From Glebionis coronaria (taxonomy: Eukaryota; Streptophyta; Magnoliopsida; Asterales; Asteraceae): a stretch of 64,000 bases of DNA. The stretch is taken from assembly GCA_025667525.1 (NCBI GenBank), contig CM046876.1, positions 23,833,224-23,897,223 of the forward strand, in the 5' to 3' direction. Below are positions 20,657-31,134 of this stretch, one piece after another; positions within the stretch are counted from its first letter, which is position 1; each line of letters starts with the position of its first letter. Under the pieces are notes generated by a model that was not told where the DNA came from, did no database searches, and saw only the letters and a list, made by a program, of their open reading frames with translations. Made by a program: the position numbers and the translations under genes.

Positions 20657-21526
20657 TGAAAGTCCCAAAATACAACAATTGTTGAAACTAAGACACGAAA
20701 ACAATAACACACAATAGATATACTTTTCAAACGAGTAATCCTTTATTAACTATTATCAACAAAGTATTACAAAGTGTTATGAATACACCTGTTGAATAAC
20801 AACAAGAAATGAACCCTAGAACAAGTAAACTTGATTCGAGACTCAAGTTTACAAGTGAACCAACGAGTCGCTGATGGACAGCTGAGGCCTCAGTGGTTCA
20901 AGTGGGAGAAAGAACTTAGATAAAGATTCCAAGCACAAGGGTTAAATCTTAACTTCTTTCTCATCCCCTATTTATAGTGGTACGAGGTTGTATCCTTAGT
21001 GGGGGTAGTTGATACGTGTCATCTTCTGAATGGAAGAGTACAACGTATTAAATGCATGTCCAAATCGAGACATGCCTTTAACTACTTTAGGTAAACAGTT
21101 CTGCCAACTGTTCACCTTTGTCCCACTAGGTCCTACTAGGCATTGACTTTGAATCTCTTGTTTTGTCCCGCTCAAAACACTTGTAAGATTCTCCCGCCTA
21201 AACTATAAGGGGTTGGATAAGCTTTGCTTGATCCAAGTCTCTAGGGTTCTTAAGTGATCTCTGAGTGTTGTCAACTCAGAGATCCTTGAACACCAGTGCA
21301 TTCCTTTGACATCCCAGCTATCCATAATCGCTGGTGAGTCTGACTTCAGATTGTCTTCGACTTCTCTGACGTTGTCTTTGACTTGAATGATCCTGGTGTG
21401 CCAGCTGAGGCTTTGCCTTCCACTGGTCTAGTCTCTGTCGCTGGTCCTCTCAGCGACCTTTCAACACTTAGTCTAATTTAAACAAATCTAGATAGGGCCA
21501 TAGTTAAAACTTTCATTGGCCCAACA
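20657..21526 (-). repeat. 5' LTR of the Sirevirus
   Basis: It is an 870-bp copy, identical to 9237-10106 except at two positions. It ends next to the target duplication GAGCT at 21527-21531. Confidence 0.93.
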
Positions 21527-21849
21527 GAGCTGCATTTGGAGAAGATGTTGAAGAGAAAAAAAGAAGATGGGAATTTTGTTGGGGTAATGCGTCGAGTAGT
21601 TGAAGAAGAAAGGGTTGGATTTTGATTTGTTAAAGAGAGAAAGAAATTAGTTTGCTGTGAGAGTGTGGATAAAGTCGATTTCGATTTCCAGATCTTGATT
21701 TGTTTTTTTTTTTGAGATAAAGGAGAATGTGGATAAAGTAGATTTTTTTTAGAGATGAAGCAGATCTTAGATTCAGATCTTGAGTATATGTGTGTGATCG
21801 TGTGTGTGGAAAAAGGGTAGCAGTTCGTATTAAATCATAAGAAATAAGT
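21527..21849. other. Interior of the TIR element, right part
   Basis: This is the continuation of 7898-9236 across the Sirevirus insertion. It is purine-rich and low-complexity (AGAAGATG, GATAAAGT(A/C)GATTT phrases) with no convincing ORF. I see no gene in it. Confidence 0.45.
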
Positions 21850-21971
21850 AAAAGTCTAAAATACCCCGCCCCTCATCGCACTTAAAGAGAAAATTAACCC
21901 CATCTATAATAGGGACCAAATTCGATCATAATTTTAAAAACATAGACGATTTTTATACTTATTTTAAGATA
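21850..21971 (-). repeat. Right terminal inverted repeat, inner part
   Basis: This is the reverse complement of about 7765-7897, including the GGGACCAAATTCGATCATAA phrase. It is interrupted at 21971 by a copia insertion that duplicated AGATA. The outer 30 bp of the repeat lie at 28043-28072, with about 24 bp missing relative to the left copy. Confidence 0.6.
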
Positions 21972-22444
21972 TATTCGATTTATAAAACAAAACTCAAGAA
22001 ATGATTTATTCAGCCAACCTCCCCTTTATTTTTATTAAACTGCGTTAGGCTATCATTTCAAATGTGATACCTAGCTTTTTGATCATACATACAAAGCAAA
22101 AAGAAAAAAAGAAACAAGTGTATCAATGATCTTACAACCCAAGATCAATATACACGTACAAGAATCAAAACCAGAGATCAAGTATTCAACAATGGCGGAG
22201 AGAACTATGTGAGAGATGATAAGCTAACAGAATGAATGAATACGCAACAAGAAAGCGGTGAATAAATAGTCCAAGACTAGGGTTGACTCAAGTTTCTTCA
22301 ACTTGACACATTTAGCCCTTATTCCTTTTGCAACCTCTCAAACTAAGACACAAATATAGAAACAAAAATATATAAAAGAAAATATTTACCTTACTTACCC
22401 TTCAACTATTGGAACCTTGTCAACTTACTTTTTAATACCCCCTC

Positions 22445-25324
22445 TTAAGTTGACTTGTGATAGAGATCAACAAGCTTCAACATATCACAAAAAGAATTGT
22501 GATCTTTGATAGACAACCCTTTGGTAAATAAGTCTGCAACATTATCTTCAGGTTTGATCTTAATAGTTTTGATCAAACCTGCAGACACCTTTTCTCTTAA
22601 GAAATATAAGTCAATTTCAAAATGTTTAGTTCTCTCATGAAATACATGATTGGTTGCAATTTGAATTGCAGAACTACTATCACAACTGATAGGCACAGGT
22701 AAGACCACTTTCACCTTGAGATCATTCATAATCTTAAGTATCCACATGATTTTACAAGTAACACTATTCATAGATCTATATTCAGCTTCAGCTGAAGATT
22801 TAGCTATAACATATTGTTTCTTACTTTTCCAGGATACAAGATTATCACCCAGATATACAGTATATCCAGTAATAGATTTTCTAGTAATCTTACACCTAGC
22901 CCAATCTGAATCAACAAAAGCATTAAGATTCAGATTGTTATGTTTTTCAAAAGATATACCAGTTCCAGGAGACCCTTTAAGGTATCTAAGCACATGAAAA
23001 GCCAGTTTCATATGAGATTTATAAGGAGCATGCATAAACTGACTTAAACAGTGAACAACATAAGCAATATCAGGTCTGGTTAAGGTCAGATATATTAATT
23101 TGCCAACAAACTTTTGATAACAAGTTTTATTATCAAGCATAGTATCAACCTCATCTTCAACAAGTTTTTTCTTTTTCTTAGTAGGATCTGGTATAGGAGC
23201 TTTAGCTGGCTTACAAGCCAACATTCCATACTCAGATAGTAATTCAAGACAGTATTTTCTTTGATTAAGACATAATCCTGAGTTAGTATCAAGTACTTCA
23301 ATACCTAAGAAATATTTGAGTTTTCCAAGGTCTTTAATTTTAAATTTAGAACTCAAATATTCTTTAAAGTCGTTGATAATACTTTCATTGTTCCCTGTTA
23401 TAATAATATCATCAACATAAACAAGCAGGGAAACAAAAGACTCATTCTCAGTCTTAGTAAACAAAGAAACATCACTTTTACTTTGACAAAAACCATTTTC
23501 AGTTAACACACTTGTTAACTTTTCATTCCATTTCCTAGGTGCCTGTTTTAACCCATATAAATACTTGGTTAGCTTGCACACCTTGTTTGAGTTAGAGCCA
23601 TATCCTTCAGGAAGATTCATATAAATTTCTTCATCTAAATCTCTATACAGAAAGGCATTATTCACATCTAACTAATAAACAGGCCAATTATTGTGCACAG
23701 CAACAGAAAGAAGACACCTAACTGTCACAATTTTCACAACTGGTGAAAAAGTTTCTTCATAGTCTATACCCTCTTTATGACTAAATCCTTTTGCCACAAC
23801 TCTGGCTTTAAACCTCTCAACATCACCACTAGATTTATATTTCACCTTCCATAACCATTTACATGCAACAGGTTTTCTACCTTGAGGTAGATCAACTATA
23901 ACCCATGTATTATTTCTATTAAGTGCCTCCATCTCCTCATTCATTGCCTCAACCCACCTAGGGTCTTTGGCAGCCTCATTATAGGATTTAGGTTCATGTA
24001 TTTTATTCAAGTTATTAGTGAACACAAAATTATGCATAGACAAGTTGTTATAGTTCATCACAGTATTAATATCATATTTAACTCTTTTATCAAGCACATA
24101 ATCACTAAGTTTAGTAGGAAGTTTATGTGGTCTACTAGACCTTCTTAGCTCAGTCTTCTCTAGACTATTTTTAAAAAGTTGATTAAATTCTATAAAAACC
24201 TCACCCTCAGACTCATAATTTTCATCATTAAGGGCAACATTATGATCTAAATCATTAGCCTCATTACTTCCTAAGTCATACTGGTTTCCAAGACTATGAT
24301 CTTTATTAGTCATAGACTCTGACCCCTGAGTATGACTGGTAACAATGATAGAAGTATCAGTAGATACTTTATCAGCTAAGACAGACCTTTTTGAAATGCT
24401 ACCTCTATCTCTTAAACTTTCATCTCTCATATCATCATAGGGATCATCAGATTTGTTTACTACTAAGTCAAAAATATTTAAACTATTTATACCCTGATCT
24501 TCAAAGATCAAATCACTCTTACAAACATCATTTTTGAATGAAAAGAGTGTTTCATAAAACTTGACATCTCTTGAGAAAAACACATTTTTTGACTCAAGAC
24601 CAAACAGTTTATAACCTTTTTTAGTAAAAGAATACCCAATGAACACATACTTTTCAGACCTAGCAGCAAACTTATCCACATTATTAAGCACGGTACTAAA
24701 ACAAAGACAACCAAAACTTTTTAAATGAGAGATGTTAGGTTCAACTTTATAAATTATTTCATAAGGACTTTTTATAGAGAGAACTGAGCTAGGAATCCTA
24801 TTAATCAGATAAACAGCAGTAAGAATAGATTCAGGCCACATGTTCAAAGGTAATCCCCCCTGAAACATGAGGGCTCTAGCAACATTAAGCAAGTGTCTAT
24901 GCTTACGTTCAGCTATACCATTCTGCTGTGGAGTATACACACAAGTAGTTTGATGAATAATCCCATTATCCTTAATGAAGTCTTCAAATTTATGATTAAT
25001 AAACTCTATTCCATTATCACTTCTAAAAACTTTGATAGATATATCAAACTGATTTTTGATTAGATTATGAAATTCAACAAGTTTACAAAAAACCTCATCT
25101 TTGCCTTTAAGCATGTATAACCACACAGCCCTAGTATAGTCATCTACAATAGTAAGAAAGAATCTAAATCCATCTTTACTTTTGACTCTATAAGGACCCC
25201 AAAAATCCAGATGAACAATGTCACCCAAAGCTTTGGTCTTATGGTCACTTATAGGAAAAAGGATCTCTAGTTTGCTTAGCCATGTGACACACATCACAAG
25301 GCTGAATATTACTAGTAGAATCAA
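22445..25324 (-). pseudogene. pol: Copia pol remnant: integrase, reverse transcriptase, RNase H
   Basis: The integrase core reads from 25324 ([30 protein letters not shown]). The RT ([21 protein letters not shown]) and RNase H (SSAEAEYRS, VADLFTKGLS) follow down to 22445. One reading frame is interrupted by a TAG codon at about 23669, between WPVY and LDVNNAFL, where the family has an amino acid. Upstream, the pre-integrase segment (25245-25454, CVWHNRLGHPSDQV) lies in another frame, so there are shifts near 25260, in a T-run, and near 25455. The frames are otherwise long, so the decay is moderate. Confidence 0.85.
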
Positions 25325-25348
25325 GATGAATTTTATCCTTAAGGATAG

Positions 25349-26977
25349 CTAAGACTTGGTCAGAGGGATGACCAAGTCTGTTATGCCACACACACTTAGA
25401 CAAATTACACTTAGTGATAACACTATTAGTAAACTTCCTACCTGAATCAAACAATGTCCATTATTTTCACTACCAGTCCCCAAGAGGAACTTTTGAAGAG
25501 AATCCTGGACAAAACATCTAGACTCAGTAAAGGACACAACAAACTTATTATCTTTAGCCAGCTTGTGTACATATATAAGACTGACCTTATAACCTGGAAC
25601 AACCAACACATATTTTAATGTAATTTTATCTGAAAGTTTAAAATTTCCTACATGCTTAACATGTTCAATAGTCCCATTAGGATGTGAAACTGATATATTC
25701 ATATTTGACACATCAATAATATCAAACAAATGTTCAGTAGAAAAAGTCATATGTTGTGATGCTCCAGAATCAAAGATCCAGCCAATATAAGTACTATAAG
25801 TACTTATATTAGTATTATAGTTAAAAAATTGACAAGTAACAAAACTTATAACATGATTAGAACCAAATCTTATACCTGCAGCACAAGACTGCACTTCACC
25901 AATATCAGGCTTTGAGTTGATCAAAGCCATGAGTCTATTAATTTGATCAGCAGTAAAGGGAAGAGATTTCCCAGATCCCTGATCAACACCATTAACCTGA
26001 GAGCTAGTGACATTATTAGAACCATTAGATCCTCCAGTATTTCTTTTCTTGAAACCTGGAGGATACCCATTAAGCTCAAAACATCTATCAACAGTATGGC
26101 CATTCATATTACAATGAGTACAAACAAACTTATTGTTGTTCTTATTAGGACCTCTGTTTTTACCATTTTGACTGTTTTGAGTATTTCTATTACCAGTCCA
26201 ATTATTAGGTTTAGCAACAAAAGCAGTAGTAGTACTCCTATCACTAACAACATGAACCAAATTATTCTTATGGGACTCAACCCTAGAAAGAGTAGCAAAA
26301 GCAGATTTAACATCAGGTAAGGGGTCAGCAGTTAACAATTGGTTCCTAACAACACTGAAAGTGTCATCAAGACCCATAAGAAACTACATAAGCCTTATAA
26401 GAGCATTGTGGCTCTTCATTTGAGGGGCACCATCACAATTACAAGAAGGAAGATTGACAAGGGAGTCAAACTGCCTCCATAAACTGTTGTAATTATGATA
26501 ATACTCAAACAAAGAAGACCCAGATTGAGTGAGAGAGCAAATTTTATAATGCAAATTATAGATAACAGATCCATCAATTTTATCATAAGTTTATTTAAAC
26601 TCATCCCACGCATCTTTAGCATTTTTTGAAAAAATTTGTCCTTGATATAACTCAAAAGAGATACATCCAAGAATCCAAGATAAAACCACAACATTACATC
26701 TATCCCATTGATCAGATAACACAACATCATCATTATTTTTCTCACAAGTACCATCAATAAAACCCAGTTTGTTCTTAGTATGTAAAGCAAGTTTAAATGC
26801 AGCAGCCCAAACTTTATAGTTTTCTGGTCCAGTAAGTTTAACACTCACAATGGGCTGCCCATTAGTATCAGTAGGGTGTAAGTATAAAGGGTCATTCGTG
26901 TGAATGACAGTTTCACTTTCTGTTTCAGTATCACTAACATGATTATCATCCTGATCACCTTTCTTGGGATCAGACAT
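25349..26977 (-). pseudogene. gag: Copia gag and protease remnant
   Basis: The gag start (MSDPKKGDQ) at 26977 runs in one frame with premature stops at 26591-26593 and about 26383. It includes the gag core (WAAAFKLALHTKN). The later part holds a zinc knuckle (CTHCNMNGHTVDRC) and the protease motif WIFDSGASQHMT. A frameshift near 25455 ends the frame. The two nonsense codons and the shift mean no full Gag-Pol can be made. Confidence 0.82.
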
Positions 26978-27575
26978 GATAACACCACTAAGAAATCACA
27001 CAAGAACAAAAAAACAAAAAACCATCTTATATCTCCTCTACACACAGCTACCAAGAAGCACACAAAAAACTGAATCAATCCACCAAGACTACCTAATCCC
27101 TTCGACACCTAAATCACCCTCTAAACAGAAACAAGAAGACAAAAACTAAAGAGAGAGCAAGAGGGGTGTTACAAAACGCGCAGCTACCAGCAAAAAATAG
27201 CCAAGATCCAACGAGATCAAGAAGATCTCACCACAAAACAATAAGCACAGCGGATACCAACCTGAAAGAGTTAGTTATAACAAATAACCAACAAAAATAA
27301 CAAAACCCCCAAAAATTGAATGAAACCCTAATTTCTGAAATTTAGGGTTTCTTCAATTAACCTTACCAGAGATGAAATTAAGCTCAAATAACCAATAAAG
27401 AACCCAATTAAACACCACAGAACACCAAGAATCAGAAAACCCCCAAATTTTAAAACCCTAAAATATTTTAATTGATCAAAACTTGTAATTAACCACAATC
27501 AACACAAGATTAATCAAGATCTTTAGTAAAAACGGTTTTAAAATCAGATATCAAAAACCAATGGCTCTGATACCA
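26978..27575 (-). other. Untranslated leader of the copia element
   Basis: This 0.6-kb A-rich stretch lies between the gag start and the primer site at 27563-27575. It has no ORF of note. I see nothing else in it. Confidence 0.6.
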
Positions 27576-28042
27576 TATTCGATTTATAAAACAAAACTCA
27601 AGAAATGATTTATTCAGCCAACCTCCCCTTTATTTTTATTAAACTGCGTTAGGCTATCACTTCAAATGTGATACATAGCTTTTTGATCATACATACAAAG
27701 CAGAAAGAAAGAAAGAAACAAGTGTATCAATGATCTTACAACCCAAGATCAATATACATGTACAAGAATCAAAACCAGAGATCAAGTATTCAACAATGGC
27801 GGAGAGAACTATGTGAGAGATGATAAGCTAACAGAATGAATGAATACGCAACAAGAAAGCGGTGAATAAATAGTCCAAGACTAGGGTTGACTCAAGTTTC
27901 TTCAACTTGACACATTTAGCCCTTATTCCTTTTGCAACCTGTCAAACTAAGACACAAATATAAAAACAAAAATATATAAAAGAAAATATTTACCTTATTT
28001 ACCCTTCAACTATTGGAACCTTGTCAACTTACTTGTTAGATA

Positions 28043-28072
28043 AACCACATAGATGAATCTTAAAAAAATTTC
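28043..28072 (-). repeat. Right terminal inverted repeat, outer end
   Basis: After the AGATA duplication, the bases AACCACATAGATGAATCTTA and the following A-rich stretch align in reverse complement with the first 35 bp of the left TIR (from 7713). This shows that the copia element landed inside the TIR. The exact outer end and target duplication are not clear. Confidence 0.5.
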
Positions 28073-28599
28073 ATTGATATATAACTTGGTGATTGGATTT
28101 CAAATGTCATGCCCTTCTAAAAAAGTCGTAATATTGTTTCTTCAATTTTTTTTTTCACAACACATATATTTATTATACAAATATAAAAGATGATTCTTTT
28201 TAGGAGATAAAAGCAGATATTTCTGGAAGAGGAGGGGGGGGGGGGGGGGGGAAGGCGCTGCATAAACCAAAAAAACAAAAAGGTGTCGACGAGCCCACAA
28301 TAATAAAATATCCCACTGATTCGTACTTTCATTCCCATACATCGCACCCCAGCATATGAACCCAATAACCAAACCGCTCAACGCCCACAAATAAACCTCA
28401 ACCATCACAGTCACAAATAACCCAAATCCAACGACCAGAATCCCACCTTCACCATCCTTTACCTCACCGCCAGTCACTCTATCTCCTCCACCAATACAAA
28501 CTAATTAAAAAAAATATCTCATTCTTATCCAATCCCTTCCCTTTTAATCTATATATATAAATATCATGAATATAACTCTCACTCAAACTAAAAAAAAAA
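28073..28599. promoter_or_regulatory. Upstream region of the CBP1-like gene
   Basis: A TATA-like stretch TATATATATAAATA lies at about 28549-28562, some 40 bp before the ATG at 28600, and the start codon is preceded by a run of A. An 18-base G homopolymer lies at about 28233-28250. On the minus strand 28260-28477 is open and reads a hydrophobic segment (YLWALSGLVIGFICWG) without an ATG. It could be an exon relic of a small membrane protein, but I cannot identify it. Confidence 0.5.
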
Positions 28600-30353
28600 A
28601 TGATGATGATAAGGTCAGTAGGGTTAGTTAAACCTGCAATGATATGTTGTACATCACGTAGTAGTAGTGGTAATGAAGCGTATATACCGAAACTGGAACC
28701 GTTTAGTCGAAGTAAGATTGATCGGATGGTTAGAGATCCGCCCTTGATTCAGAAATCTGAAAATGATTTAGCAGGTTCATTATTTATTATTTAGTTATTA
28801 TTGTTTTCTAAAAATAGAAAGTAAAGTTTGTATCTGAGGTTTGTTTGTAAGTAACAGATTATTGTTCCACGTTGGAAGGAGATAGATCTTACAGCTGTTG
28901 GAGAGCTTATTTTGAGCTTAAGGATCTCGAGGTACCAATAACAATATTCTTTTTTTAGCTTATTTATTACTAACCGTCTCAAAATTAAATTATATTTATT
29001 ACTGTATTATTTTTATTACTAACCTTTTTACATTTTTAAAAAAATAGTCTTTCTTTGTGGGTCCTACTATTAGGACACTAATTTTACTAATTAGACACTT
29101 TTTACTAATATTAACTCTAGAAGTCAACTAATGTACGTAGTAAAAACACACTTTTGTGCAATTTTAGACGTTACACCTTCTAAAATTGGTACAACCCCTA
29201 CCCTGAAATAAAGTACAGTATAATTTTTGTTTTTAATTTATAAAACTGCAAAACGAAATTATTATGTTTGGCGCAAGGGTGGGTTATCGGCACTTATTGA
29301 GGCTTGGGTTTTTAAAATAAGTCGGCTTATAAATTAAGTGTCGTTTGTCATGCGCGCTTATGAAGTAACTTATACTTCATAAGTCTCAATAAGCCACAAT
29401 CCCAGAAAAGAGGCTAAAAAACTTTAGCCCGGGCTTATAAACTCTTTACATATACCCAAAAGCTATATACCAAAAACTTATTTAATTATGTTCTTTTTAG
29501 TAAATAAGAAGCCCTAGCTCAACGCATTTGCCAACAAGTTTACAAAAATACAAATTTCAATTTCAACTTATATTACTTATAATATAAGCCCTGGCCCAGC
29601 TCGTTTCGCCAAACATACCCATTGTCTAGTTAATAAGGTGGGTAAAATTGCGAAAATAAGTAGCGAACATGAAGTATAACAAAGTTCATAAACATTGTTC
29701 TGTCAATGGGTAGCAATAAAAATCCCTTTCTAAAATGGTTGCCTTCCCCGGCTAAACAGGAAAACACCAATCATTTACAGTTACACGGTTAATGAAGCGA
29801 AGTATCTAGTCTTAGTCGTTTATTAAAGCTTATGCGCTATTGAAATAGTTGTTTTAAGTTAATATGGAGGTGCAAACTAAGCTCTTTTAAGAAGTTGATG
29901 TGGTGGTGCTTATCCAAAAGAGCTTATCAAGTTGATAAGCTAATATGTATAAACTACAAAGCTGTTTTAGATAGGCTTGGTAATTGTTTTATGTTTAAAT
30001 ATGAACAGAAAGAAGCTCCAAAGGAGGAGGTAGAGAGGATGATAATAGAATCCGGAGGTGTGAAATCATTGATTGGATGTTTACACGGAATAACCGAAAT
30101 TCACAAAGCAAAAAAGCAGTCAGAAAATGAGAACGGATCAGAAGCAAGTCATTTGAATTCGATGGAGAATGTGACCACAGATGGAGGTAGAAGGAGAGAG
30201 TGTCCGGTGCCAGATGGATTACCCAAGAGCCGAGAAGAGATGGAGGAAGAAGAGAATGGGAAAATGCCGGATTCGCCATTTACTAGATTGCTTCGTTCCA
30301 AAGGGAAGTTCCCTGCTTGGTACTCCCCTGCTCCTGATCATGAAACCGATTAG
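28600..30353 (+). CDS. CBP1: CCG-binding protein 1-like (MEE14-like) protein
   Basis: Three exons, 28600-28774, 28858-28931 and 30009-30353, join in frame (GCAG/GTTC, AACAG/AT, GAG/GTACC, AACAG/AAA) to give 197 aa. The protein has the pattern I know from Arabidopsis CBP1 (MEE14): IPKLEPFSR near residue 30, CSTLEGDRSYSCWRAYFELK around 60-80, KEAPKEEVERMI after exon 2, GGVKSLIGCLHGI, and the strongly conserved C-terminus RLLRSKGKFPAWYSPAPDHE. In Arabidopsis this protein binds the central-cell regulator CCG and Mediator and acts in pollen tube guidance; applying that role here is inference. The start is the first of three tandem ATG codons. Intron 2 (1077 bp) contains a MITE. The kinesin gene converges from the other side. 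Confidence 0.82.
29261..29620. mobile_element. MITE in intron 2 of the CBP1-like gene
   Basis: A 360-bp segment begins ATTATGTTTGGCGCAAGG and ends TTTCGCCAAACATACCC, so the ends are inverted repeats around TATGTTTGGCG. A possible 3-bp duplication ATT flanks it (29258-29260, 29621-29623). It has no coding capacity. Class (Tourist-like or hAT-like) is uncertain because the flanking duplication is short. Confidence 0.6.
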
Positions 30354-31134
30354 TTTTTGTAATGTCGATTAGTTAGTATCGTTCTTGGTGATGTGTTTTA
30401 GTTTACACTTGTATGTATATATATATGTCGCGAGTTTTGTCAAATATTATGCCTCTGTTCTTACTTTAATGATATGATAGTGTTTGGTTATTTGTTTTGG
30501 TCTTGTTATGCAAGTTTTTTCTTTGTATATATGGTTGAATTAGGTCAGACAAACAGACCGTATTGCGGTCTCGTTGTTGACCCACCCTTTTTATCATATC
30601 CGGTCGGGTCTGGTTTGACGTAGAACCCGCCAATATGTTTTGTTGGCGGGGTGACGAACTGAACCGCTTTTTATCATATTCGTTTTATCATATTCAGTCT
30701 GGTTCGGTTCTGCACAAAACTGGCCAATATGCTTTGTTTTCCGGACTGATGAACCGAACAGATGGTCCTCGGTCCGGTGTTTTACGCGAAATCAAAGTTA
30801 CCTTACTGTCTGGTCCAGTTGAAGAAAACACTGATAAAAATTGAATACAAATCTCACTTGCCACATATTCATAGAATTTACAAGGGAAAGGATTATGCAG
30901 CAAAACTTCTACATTTCAAGAAATCTTGAACTTAAATATGTCAACATGGCGGCAATCGGAAACTGTTCATTTATCCGCCATTCGTGGCTTCCAAGTATTA
31001 TAATCGTCCCGATACTCAAACAGAAGCCTTTCACCTTGCCCAAACGTTCACACTTAAATGCTGAGTCAGTCGTTTTTCTTCTGGCACAAGGCTGTCATTT
31101 TTATGTACTGGTTGAAGCTTAAGCTCTTCTTTGG
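30354..31134. other. Intergenic region between two convergent genes
   Basis: The CBP1-like 3' UTR probably ends within the first 120 bp, where A/T-rich polyadenylation-like sequence lies at 30400-30470. At about 30595-30660 and 30665-30755 a roughly 80-bp segment is repeated imperfectly (TTTTTATCATATxC ... GCCAATATGxTTTGTT ... GAACcGaac). No gene is seen. The kinesin 3' UTR should extend from 31134 downwards. Confidence 0.5.

Larger units (their letters stand above)
9237..21526 (-). mobile_element. Complete Sirevirus-type Ty1/copia retrotransposon, 12.3 kb
   Basis: Two 870-bp LTRs (20657-21526 as 5' LTR, 9237-10106 as 3' LTR, minus strand) differ at two positions by my count and are flanked by the 5-bp duplication GAGCT (9232-9236, 21527-21531). 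A primer site for initiator tRNA-Met adjoins the 5' LTR and a polypurine tract adjoins the 3' LTR. The order gag, linker with extra zinc knuckles, protease-integrase-RT-RNase H, then a further gene after pol, plus repeated AGGGGGAG motifs, fits the Sirevirus lineage. The near-identical LTRs show a very recent insertion into the older TIR element. A one-base frameshift in gag is the only clear lesion seen. Confidence 0.93.
21972..28037 (-). mobile_element. Degenerate Ty1/copia retrotransposon, 6.1 kb
   Basis: Two 462-bp LTRs (3' LTR 21972-22433, 5' LTR 27576-28037) differ at about 9 positions. The direct duplication AGATA flanks the element (21967-21971 and 28038-28042). A tRNA-Met primer site (27563-27575) adjoins the 5' LTR and a GAGGGGG tract (22438-22448) adjoins the 3' LTR. 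The LTR termini as defined by the duplication are not the usual TG/CA, so the last few bases may have mutated. gag-pol is recognisable throughout but broken by stops and frameshifts, so this copy is dead. It sits in the right TIR of the older DNA-type element. Confidence 0.87.
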
